NCBI GenBank assembly: GCA_024640925.1
Contig: JAHEEB010000393.1
Coordinates: 1 to 5,152, forward strand
Length of the DNA stretch: 5,152 bases
From: Bacteroidota bacterium
Lineage (GTDB): Bacteria > Bacteroidota > Bacteroidia > Bacteroidales > UBA10428
Direction of reading: 5' to 3'
The position numbers and the translations under genes were made by a program. The notes beneath the pieces were generated by a model. The model worked only from the letters and a program-made list of their open reading frames with translations, did not search any database and was not told where the DNA came from. Below are positions 1 to 5,152 of this stretch, one piece after another. Positions within the stretch are counted from its first letter, which is position 1; each line of letters starts with the position of its first letter.

Positions 1-96
1 TTTTCCACTGGTAGTGTATATTTCTGTTTTAGCCCGAACCGGGTGATTTGCACCATACGATATCGTAAACTGTCCGGCAGAAGGGTTTGGGAATAG
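1..96 (-). repeat. T9SS sorting-domain coding repeat, truncated copy
   Basis: The first 32 residues of the sorting domain are visible: LFPNPSAGQFTIS, then KTEIYTTSGK. They align with the domain starts in the other three genes (FPNP motif, then T-x-S and EIY---GK). The remaining roughly 43 residues, including the final Lys-rich strand, lie beyond base 1. Confidence 0.85.
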
Positions 97-1458
97 TTTA
101 ATTTTTTGATCATCCATCTGCACGGCACCTGTTGTGGAAACATTTTTCAAACTATCGATAATGGCTGTGGAAACCCAGTAGATATTAGCAGAGGTCCCTC
201 CTCCCCTTGTGAAAAACAAATAGTTTCCGTCGGGCGATACAACCGGAAACCTTTCCCACTGGCTGGTATTTATCTTGTCGCCCATAGTTAATGGTGTTCC
301 CCACAAGCCATCTTCTGTTTTAAACTGCACAAACAAATCGGCATTATCGGCATTGCCCGCAAAAATGAGATAATCTTCTTCCGGCGAAATGTATATTGTC
401 CACCATGGACTGTATTCAGGTATCACTTCCCAGGGTGTCGGGCTGTAAAACTGGTCGTTGGAATAAATAAAACAAAGAGGGTCTTTGCTATATTGCAATC
501 CGGCCGAAAGATAGGCTTTGCTTTTCTTTGTGAACAGCGGAGTAGTTTCATCGTTTTCTGAGTTGTAAGGCTCCCCGGCATTTATTGGGTTGCTCCATCC
601 GCTGTCGGTTTTTTCTGCATACCAGGCATCGCTTTTTCCTAAACCGCCCGTGCGATTCGAAGAGAAAAATATTCTTTCGCCATCCGGAGTAAATGAGGGA
701 CTTCCATTGTTGTTTATCAGGTAATCTTTAACGAAACCGGCAATAACCGGGTTAATCCATATTCCGTTTTCCAATTGGGAGTACATTATCCTTTCCGTAG
801 AAGGGTTTATAGTCCAGAAAATCTCATCTCCCTTGGGTGAAATGGCTATACGGCCATGCACAAACCCGGTAATTATTCCAGGGGCAAATTGTTCAGGAAC
901 ATTACCCGGAGGTGTTTGTCCGAAGTACTTGAGCGAATCGGCAATATGATCTTCCACACAACGTATCGACCAGCCATTCTTCTTATCTGCAGTGTTCCAC
1001 AGGGACGATGTTGTAACTATCTCATCGTACTGGTATGCCTGGGCATGTCGATAAGCCATATCTTCACCAGCCGAAGTAGCAGACCAATAGTGTGTGTACA
1101 TACCCAGACAACAGAATGAACCATCGCCCCAATGGCTTCCCGCCGGAAGCCCGTTAAAACCACTCTCGTTGGTTGCCCCTGTATTCGGACTTTTCCAATG
1201 CTCTGTGCCGGTCTCTTTTAATTTTCCTGGAACTCTCGGGGGGCGATTAATCCACCAGAACACTTCGTTCCCATCTGGTGAAAATGCCGGAGAGCTGTGA
1301 TTAAGTGTAGTATCGACAGAAACAATTCCACGGGCAAATACTACAGGGGTATTGCCTGGTGGGGTAAGTCCCAAATAATCTATGGAATCAGTTTGGGAAA
1401 AAGTCTTTGGGACAATTAATCCTAAAAAGGAAAAAGCAATTAGTATTTTTGTTTTCAA
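1..1458 (-). CDS. PD40 (TolB-like) beta-propeller protein with embedded FISUMP segment and T9SS sorting domain; 3' end cut by window edge
   Basis: The frame is open for 486 codons from a TTG at 1458 to base 1. Residues 1-21 form a signal peptide (Lys-Thr-Lys, then a hydrophobic stretch), probably cleaved before Gln22. A conserved DYLG-TPPGN mature start follows at 27-36, and a first PD40 motif (FSPDGNEVFW) at 59-68. Residues 78-170 are a FISUMP C-terminal half. The mature start then recurs at 177-186 and a full PD40 body follows: SPKGDEIFW at 207, FTPDGERIFF at 256, SNRTGGLGKSDAW at 267, SPEEDYLIF at 358, SPDGNYLFF at 408, IYWVSTAIID at 426. The LFPNP of the type A sorting domain is at 455-459. 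The PD40 body matches the gene at 2886-4052. PD40 propellers of this kind are exported; their ligand is unknown. TTG is chosen because an in-frame TAA lies two codons upstream and the signal peptide needs this start. It is the last gene of the run, 20 bases after the kelch gene stop. G+C is visibly higher than in the other genes. A decaying chimera is possible, but no internal stop or frameshift is seen. Confidence 0.82.
   Translation of the reverse strand, partial: MKTKILIAFSFLGLIVPKTFSQTDSIDYLGLTPPGNTPVVFARGIVSVDTTLNHSSPAFSPDGNEVFWWINRPPRVPGKLKETGTEHWKSPNTGATNESGFNGLPAGSHWGDGSFCCLGMYTHYWSATSAGEDMAYRHAQAYQYDEIVTTSSLWNTADKKNGWSIRCVEDHIADSLKYFGQTPPGNVPEQFAPGIITGFVHGRIAISPKGDEIFWTINPSTERIMYSQLENGIWINPVIAGFVKDYLINNNGSPSFTPDGERIFFSSNRTGGLGKSDAWYAEKTDSGWSNPINAGEPYNSENDETTPLFTKKSKAYLSAGLQYSKDPLCFIYSNDQFYSPTPWEVIPEYSPWWTIYISPEEDYLIFAGNADNADLFVQFKTEDGLWGTPLTMGDKINTSQWERFPVVSPDGNYLFFTRGGGTSANIYWVSTAIIDSLKNVSTTGAVQMDDQKIKLFPNPSAGQFTISYGANHPVRAKTEIYTTSGK
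871..930 (-). repeat. Second copy of the mature PD40 N-terminal motif (first copy at 1321-1380)
   Basis: Residues 177-196 repeat residues 27-46 of the same protein with 12 of 20 identical, including TPPGN, and the two copies are exactly 150 codons apart. The PD40 paralogue at 2886-4052 has this motif once, right after its signal peptide. The second copy matches the paralogue slightly better (13 of 20) than the first does (12 of 20). The DNA of the two copies has diverged, so the duplication or fusion is not recent. Confidence 0.8.
949..1227 (-). other. FISUMP (Fib_succ_major, TIGR02145-like) C-terminal half embedded in a PD40 protein
   Basis: Residues 78-170 of the host gene read as the second half of a Fibrobacter succinogenes major paralogous domain. 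The landmarks are in family order: GKLKETGTEHW (78-88), SPNTGATNESGFNGLPAG (90-107), a Gly/Ser turn with G-SF--LG (113-119), YWSATSAG (124-131), a polar loop, and the terminal GWSIRCVED (162-170). The family's N-terminal half, with its WMAENL-type opening, the YGRLY segment and the GW-xP segment, is absent. The surrounding sequence is PD40, so the piece looks transplanted in frame. The identification rests on recalled family motifs, not on a search. FISUMP domains occur in exported proteins of Fibrobacteres and Bacteroidota; their role is not established. Confidence 0.8.
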
Positions 1459-1481
1459 AGTTTATGATATTGATTTCATTA
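1456..1481 (-). promoter_or_regulatory. Gene junction with TAATG stop/start overlap, aborted ATG and TTG start
   Basis: The kelch gene stops with TAA at 1481-1479, and this overlaps an ATG at 1479-1477. That ATG is in frame with the downstream PD40 gene but meets TAA after five codons (ATG AAA TCA ATA TCA TAA, stop at 1464-1462). Two codons later comes TTG AAA ACA AAA, which aligns with ATG GAA ACA AAA of the PD40 gene at 4040. No Shine-Dalgarno sequence is visible, which is usual in Bacteroidota. TTG is therefore the likely start, possibly reached by re-initiation after the kelch gene. Confidence 0.6.
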
Positions 1482-2825
1482 TTCTTTTATAATTTTCTCC
1501 TCGAAACATAATCCATCGGCAATAACCTTAACAACATAAATTCCCGACTGAAAGCCAGTTAAATCAATAGTTGCAGTTGTTTGGTTTTGATAGGATTTTG
1601 CAAGAGCAAGTTTGCCATCTATTTTGTATATTTCTATTGTTGCGTGCTTTTGTGGAGTTTTACTAAAGGAAAGGGTAGCAAGACCGGAAGTAGGATTGGG
1701 GAAAATGCATATAGTTTTTTCCGTGTAAAAATTATTAATGCTTACGCTTCTTTTTTCCAGTTCATAAACTGAATTGTAACCAGTAAATGAATTATTGCAA
1801 CCATTGATTACATATATTTTTCCATTACGGGAGGTAATGCCGGCATAAGCTATTAACTTAGGTGTTTTAGCAGTAGAAATTCTCCACGTACCACTTTTTA
1901 TATTATAAATAAAAATCCTGTCATCAATTATATTGTAATATCCGTCTCTCCAGCCACAAAGCACCCATATTTCATTTGCAATTAGTTCAGCCCCGGTCAT
2001 ACTTCGCGTAAACGGCAAAGCAGGCGCAATTGACCATGTATTGTTTATTGTATTATATACTTCTACATTTTTAAGGGAAGTCCAAATTGATTTTGAATCA
2101 CCTTCACCTCCAATTACATAAATCAATGAATCAACAGCAACAACTGAAACATTCTGACGAGGTGTTGGCATTGGGGCAAGTTCTTCCCATTTGTTTTTCT
2201 TGCAATTATATCGTTGATTTTTATTAGAAGGGATTGTCTTTTCTATATCAGAACCTTGATCATAGTTTCCTTTTTCAAGACCACCAATTACATAAATAAA
2301 GGAATCAATAACAGCACTTGAGTATGCAATATGTTGCCTTGGAGTTGGCATATTTTCTTTTAGGTTCCATTTTCCCGTTATCAAATTGTAACAGTATGTT
2401 TTATTCGAAAACCAATCACCACCAATTATATATAAACAACTGTCTATTGTTTTTAAAGAACAATTGTATACCCTTTCAGGTACTGTATCGAGAATTTTCC
2501 ATTTTGAACTTGTGAACGAATAATAATAAACAAAAGAAGTATTAACAGTGGCAATATTGTAGTTAGCAATAAAGAAAAGTGATGAATCGTTTGATGTTGC
2601 CGATGCAGCAGCAAGGGATGATAAAGGAAAATCGGGCAAGGTATTCCAGGAAATATCCTGAGCAGGTATTGTCTTACTTAGAACAAGAATGGCTATTAAA
2701 AAATATACTTTTTTTATTCGAAAATAATTCTTTTTAAGAGCCGGATAACCTGTCCTGCAGGTGAGGAAAATCTCCCATAAAGAATTTTCAGCTTTGTTTA
2801 TGTTTTTAATAAAAAATGGTTTCAT
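1479..2825 (-). CDS. Kelch-repeat beta-propeller protein with T9SS C-terminal sorting domain
   Basis: From the ATG at 2825 the product has 448 residues. The same frame also has a TTG at 2849, eight codons earlier; numbering here counts from that TTG (456 residues). An export signal ends near residue 63: basic RIKK, hydrophobic VYFLIAILVL at 48-57, cleavage before Gln64. It is preceded by an unusually long leader. Six kelch-like units follow, each with a Trp near 68, 117, 161, 221, 272 and 322. The classic signatures are LYIIGG (139), IYVIGG (185 and 243), MPTPRQ (167 and 227) and YN-----W. Six units would suit a closed propeller. Residues 382-456 are a type A sorting domain (IFPNP to EEKIIKE). 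Kelch propellers in secreted Bacteroidota proteins are thought to bind proteins or glycans; no catalytic residues are recognisable, and the ligand is unknown. It lies between two PD40 genes, on the same strand and closely spaced. Confidence 0.9.
   Translation of the reverse strand: MKPFFIKNINKAENSLWEIFLTCRTGYPALKKNYFRIKKVYFLIAILVLSKTIPAQDISWNTLPDFPLSSLAAASATSNDSSLFFIANYNIATVNTSFVYYYSFTSSKWKILDTVPERVYNCSLKTIDSCLYIIGGDWFSNKTYCYNLITGKWNLKENMPTPRQHIAYSSAVIDSFIYVIGGLEKGNYDQGSDIEKTIPSNKNQRYNCKKNKWEELAPMPTPRQNVSVVAVDSLIYVIGGEGDSKSIWTSLKNVEVYNTINNTWSIAPALPFTRSMTGAELIANEIWVLCGWRDGYYNIIDDRIFIYNIKSGTWRISTAKTPKLIAYAGITSRNGKIYVINGCNNSFTGYNSVYELEKRSVSINNFYTEKTICIFPNPTSGLATLSFSKTPQKHATIEIYKIDGKLALAKSYQNQTTATIDLTGFQSGIYVVKVIADGLCFEEKIIKE
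1482..1706 (-). repeat. T9SS sorting-domain coding repeat (kelch gene copy)
   Basis: This encodes 75 residues from IFPNPTSG to KIIKE. By hand count 46 of 75 match the copy at 2889-3113 and 45 of 75 match the copy at 4052-4279, although the domains in front of them are unrelated. Conserved points are FPNP, EIY---GK, TATIDLTG, GIYVVKV and ADG-----EEK. In type A T9SS cargo this tail is recognised for export and is often removed when the protein is attached to the surface. Confidence 0.88.
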
Positions 2826-2885
2826 CTTATTTAAATTTTTATTTTTCAATTTCTTATCAGGAATAATATGGATATCTAAAATCTC

Positions 2886-4052
2886 TTATTCTTTTAAAAC
2901 CTTTTCTTCATAACTAACTCCATCGGCAAAAACCTTAACTACATACATACCCGCTTGAAAGCCTGTTAAATCAAAAGTTGCAGTTGTTTTATTTTGAAAT
3001 ATTTCTGAAAACACCAGCTTACCTTCGGTATTGTATATTTCAGTTGTTGCCTGTTTGAGTGGATTTGAATCAAAAGACATGGTAAAAAGACCTTTTGTGG
3101 GATTTGGGAAGAGATTTAAATTTTGAACTGTAGTATTCTTAACTGACACAGTAGGCATGGCAATTTTTTTCAGTGTATCAATAATACTTGTGCTAACCCA
3201 ATAAATATCCGAGATATTTTCATATGGGACATGACTGTTGTAGAACAGATACTTTCCGTCGGGAGAAAGTGATGGCCTGCTCTGGAAGAGCGTATTGTTA
3301 CTATTGATACCTGCACCACTTCTATCCATATTCAAAGGTTTTGTCCATTCGTTGTTTCCTTTGTTAAAACTTATACAGAGATGCTCATACATTGTATTTG
3401 ATTGGGTAAAGATTATAAATGATCCATCGGGGGCAACGCATGGAGTAAGGTTCCTGAGAGTTGAATTTATAACTGGCCCAAGATTTTCTGCCTGATCAGA
3501 CGAAGGGAGTATACGCCAAATTTCTAACATCTTACCCAGCCCATCAGGGCGATTAGAACCGAAATAAACAGTACCATCGGCAGTTTCACAGTAACTATGG
3601 TCTCCCGACGTAGAAGGAAGGCGTTGAGGTTCGCCCCATCCTCCTTCAGTGCGTTCGACCTTCCATATACTATTATCTGTTTCGAAATAAAGTTTATTTC
3701 CATCTACCGATAAACTGCTCAACACAACATTCTTATTCACCGAAAATGGAGCTTCCACATGTTCTGTCCATGTATTGTTTACAAGCTTTTTGCAATAGAT
3801 TTTACTTGTAAAACCGTTATTAACATATTCAGAAACCGTAAAGTAACATTCATTACCATCGGGAGTAAAAGCTATATTGTCTTCAATGCGATTGGTAAGG
3901 GAAATGATATCGGGGGCAAACTTTGCAGCTTTGTTACCCGGAGGAGTTTGGCCTAAGTAGTCAATAGTGTCGGTTTGTGCAATCGATGTTAAAGTAATAA
4001 CTCCTAATAAGGAGAGAGCAATCATTGTTTTTGTTTCCATTTTGTATTTCAT
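2886..4052 (-). CDS. PD40 (TolB-like) beta-propeller protein with T9SS C-terminal sorting domain
   Basis: A complete gene of 388 codons. The signal peptide spans residues 1-25 (METKTMIALSLLGVI core), cleaved before Gln26. The mature start motif DYLGQTPPGN is at 31-40. PD40-type blade motifs follow: FTPDGNECYF (62), LSVDGNKLYF (114), ETADGTVYF with SNRPDGLG (156-173), VAPDGSFIIF (207) and LSPDGKYLFY (262). IYWVSTSIID (283) comes near the propeller end, as in the paralogue at the left edge. Residues 314-388 are the type A sorting domain. PD40 repeats are the TolB-type WD40-like blades; in exported proteins of this type the ligand is not known, and I see no catalytic site. The ATG at 4052 overlaps the preceding TGA (ATGA), which favours translational coupling. 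A second in-frame ATG at 4040 aligns better with the TTG of the paralogue and is an equally good start. Confidence 0.92.
   Translation of the reverse strand: MKYKMETKTMIALSLLGVITLTSIAQTDTIDYLGQTPPGNKAAKFAPDIISLTNRIEDNIAFTPDGNECYFTVSEYVNNGFTSKIYCKKLVNNTWTEHVEAPFSVNKNVVLSSLSVDGNKLYFETDNSIWKVERTEGGWGEPQRLPSTSGDHSYCETADGTVYFGSNRPDGLGKMLEIWRILPSSDQAENLGPVINSTLRNLTPCVAPDGSFIIFTQSNTMYEHLCISFNKGNNEWTKPLNMDRSGAGINSNNTLFQSRPSLSPDGKYLFYNSHVPYENISDIYWVSTSIIDTLKKIAMPTVSVKNTTVQNLNLFPNPTKGLFTMSFDSNPLKQATTEIYNTEGKLVFSEIFQNKTTATFDLTGFQAGMYVVKVFADGVSYEEKVLKE
2889..3113 (-). repeat. T9SS sorting-domain coding repeat (PD40 gene copy)
   Basis: This encodes 75 residues from LFPNPTKG to KVLKE, the final domain of the complete PD40 gene. 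It shares QNKTTATFDLTGFQAGMYVV-type core sequence with the copies in the kelch and FG-GAP genes. The sequence just before it is a short linker of about 20 residues rich in Val, Thr and Asn. Confidence 0.88.
4038..4052 (-). promoter_or_regulatory. ATGA stop/start overlap and alternative ATG of the PD40 gene
   Basis: The TGA of the FG-GAP gene (4051-4049) shares bases with an ATG (4052-4050). A second ATG lies four codons later (4040-4038). No Shine-Dalgarno sequence is visible. The overlap suggests coupled translation; the second ATG gives a more compact signal peptide (METKTMIA). The layout resembles the junction ahead of the other PD40 gene at 1481-1456. Confidence 0.65.
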
Positions 4053-5152
4053 TCTTGTTTTAGAATTTTCTCTTCATAACTAATCCCGTCTGCAATAACC
4101 TTAACCACGTACATTCCCGCCTTATAGCCATTTAAATCAATAGTTGCAGTTGCTGGATTTTGAAATGTTTTTGCAAGTATTAGTTTGCCTTCATTGGTGT
4201 ATATTTCAGCTATTGCTTTTTGAACAGGCAATGAGCCAAAGGATATTGTGAATTGGCTGGTAGTTGGATTGGGAAATATTATGGGTTCTTTTATAGTAGT
4301 TGTTTCCAGTAATGTTGATATAGTGGTATTAAACCAAACCCTGTTTGGATTGACAATTCCATTAGCATCGCCACATGCCAAAAACAAGTCTAAATCTCCG
4401 TCATTGTCCAAATCGCCGGCTGCCAGAGATATACTTTTAACCATTTCAGGGTTTATAGTGCTTGCAGTGAAATTAGCGTACCCATCATTAAATAATATCT
4501 CGCTTTTTTGTGAAAAATCAAATGCATGGCCATGGTTCATGAATATGTCTAAATCGCCATCGTTATCAAAATCGGCGATTATTGGATTATAGGTAAGATA
4601 GGATGAGTGATATGGTAGTGGTGCCTCATTAAAATGTCCTGTTTTATCGTTTAGGTATAATTTAACAGGATATATTGTTCCAAGCGCAGGATGGTGATAA
4701 TTACCCTGGAGTAAGTCCAAATAACCATCGCCATTTAAATCGGCAAATATAACAGTAACAGTATTATACGTTCCGGTTAACTGCTGGTCGCTTACAACAA
4801 AGTTTCCGGTTTTATCATTAAAAAGAATAAAATTAGGTCCATTCTGGCACAAAACAATATCTGAATAACCATCATTATTTATGTCTCCGACAGCAAAGTT
4901 TTGGGCCAGTATATGTTTGACGACAAAAGTATTTTCAATTTTAAAAGCAGTAGTGTCAATTGAATATATTCTCACAATGGTACTATCTCCGTTACTTTCA
5001 ATAGTAATTGCTTTTGCCTGATCTAAAGCATTTATTTTTCTATCGAAAGTAATTGACCATCCTTCAAATATATATTTATTTGAAACAGTAAAGTTTGCGT
5101 TACCATTGTTGAGCCAGATGTGATTATCAATTATATCTAAGTCCCCGTCAAA
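4049..5152 (-). CDS. FG-GAP/VCBS repeat protein with T9SS C-terminal sorting domain; 5' part beyond window
   Basis: The frame is open from the right edge to TGA at 4049, giving 367 visible residues. Calcium-binding loops of the D-x-[DN]-x-D-G-x-x-D type recur: a partial DGDLD at residues 2-6, then DINNDGYSD (90), DLNGDGYLD (138), DFDNDGDLD (194) and DLDNDGDLD (247). Several are followed by LFND---GNF or LYLND---GHF turns. This is the FG-GAP_3/VCBS pattern of integrin-like propellers, usually of about seven blades, so two or more blades and the signal peptide are probably to the right. The first and second loops are 84 residues apart, whereas the others are 48-56 apart; residues about 30-75 may be an inserted strand or a degenerate blade. 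Residues 292-367 are the type A sorting domain, ending in Lys-Gln-Glu. A GTG at 4975 is in frame but lies inside the repeat region and is not a credible start. Extracellular calcium-dependent adhesion is plausible for the family but not shown here. Confidence 0.9.
   Translation of the reverse strand, partial: FDGDLDIIDNHIWLNNGNANFTVSNKYIFEGWSITFDRKINALDQAKAITIESNGDSTIVRIYSIDTTAFKIENTFVVKHILAQNFAVGDINNDGYSDIVLCQNGPNFILFNDKTGNFVVSDQQLTGTYNTVTVIFADLNGDGYLDLLQGNYHHPALGTIYPVKLYLNDKTGHFNEAPLPYHSSYLTYNPIIADFDNDGDLDIFMNHGHAFDFSQKSEILFNDGYANFTASTINPEMVKSISLAAGDLDNDGDLDLFLACGDANGIVNPNRVWFNTTISTLLETTTIKEPIIFPNPTTSQFTISFGSLPVQKAIAEIYTNEGKLILAKTFQNPATATIDLNGYKAGMYVVKVIADGISYEEKILKQE
4052..4279 (-). repeat. 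T9SS sorting-domain coding repeat (FG-GAP gene copy)
   Basis: This encodes 76 residues from IFPNPTTS to KILKQE; the extra Gln before the last Glu is unique among the copies. It shares 45 of 75 residues with the kelch gene copy, including a run of 21 identical bases (4132-4152 against 1559-1579). Such DNA-level identity inside a diverged domain is compatible with shared descent or occasional gene conversion. Confidence 0.88.
4388..5149 (-). repeat. Array of five FG-GAP calcium-loop repeats
   Basis: Calcium-loop codons lie at 4388-4414, 4547-4573, 4715-4741, 4859-4885 and, partly, 5135-5149. Spacing between starts is 159, 168 and 144 bases, then about 250 to the outermost. The loops keep acidic positions 1, 5 and 9 and the Gly at 6. 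The DNA differs between copies, so this is an old protein repeat and not a recent DNA repeat. Confidence 0.85.

Noticed and set aside
856..1119. 87-codon plus-strand open frame
   Set aside because: Antisense to the PD40/FISUMP gene, with no recognisable motif; the minus frame carries clear domain motifs over the same bases.
1..1458. Frameshifted or nonsense-broken pseudogene at the left
   Set aside because: Codon-by-codon reading from 1458 to 1 gives one open frame with PD40 motifs and a sorting-domain start throughout; only the start region is doubtful.
2826..2885. Promoter or terminator between the two complete genes
   Set aside because: The spacer is short and A+T-rich. I see no hairpin with a T run and no convincing Bacteroidota -33/-7 pair, so I do not call a site.
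4248..4592. 114-codon plus-strand open frame
   Set aside because: It lies fully antisense to the FG-GAP gene. Its Ser/Lys/Pro-rich repeats (such as KSPSLSKS) are the reverse reading of the calcium-loop codons.
4388..4885. Regularly spaced similar DNA units as a possible CRISPR or satellite array
   Set aside because: The units are degenerate codons for FG-GAP calcium loops, with spacing of 144-168 bases and no identical direct repeats.
4049..4975. GTG at 4975 as start of the FG-GAP gene
   Set aside because: The same frame stays open to the right edge and already contains a DGDLD calcium loop and a WLNNGNANF turn upstream. A start here would lack a signal peptide, which a T9SS cargo needs.

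Overview
The window looks like a piece of a Bacteroidota chromosome or metagenome contig. It is rich in A+T, ribosome-binding sites are weak or absent, and several signal peptides are cleaved just before a Gln. Every gene also ends in the Por-type (type A) C-terminal sorting domain that sends proteins through the type IX secretion system (T9SS). I cannot name a genus. All genes are on the minus strand, nearly the whole window is coding, and there is no gene-free stretch above 300 bases.

Layout in the direction of transcription (right to left): (1) 5152-4049, the C-terminal part of an FG-GAP/VCBS repeat protein that runs off the right edge; (2) 4052-2886, a complete PD40 (TolB-like) beta-propeller protein whose ATG overlaps the previous stop; (3) 2825-1479, a complete kelch-repeat protein; (4) 1458-1, a second PD40 protein, complete at its N-terminus (probable TTG start) but cut by the left edge inside its sorting domain. 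Spacing is -4, about 60 (or 36) and about 20 bases, so this is probably one operon whose promoter and terminator both lie outside the window.

All four products look like exported, surface-attached or secreted repeat/propeller proteins. Three have different propeller folds but share a sorting domain of about 75 residues that is much more alike than the bodies it is attached to. Their substrates or ligands cannot be read from the sequence.

The most unusual object is gene 4. A 450-base in-frame insertion right after its signal peptide and first PD40 motif contains the C-terminal half of a Fibrobacter succinogenes major paralogous (FISUMP) domain, after which the mature PD40 protein starts again. 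Its start region is also odd: an ATG homologous to that of the upstream PD40 paralogue is followed five codons later by TAA, leaving a TTG as the likely start. The stop/start junction ahead of each PD40 gene is similar at the DNA level, which suggests that a [protein-sorting domain]-[PD40 protein] unit was duplicated in tandem.
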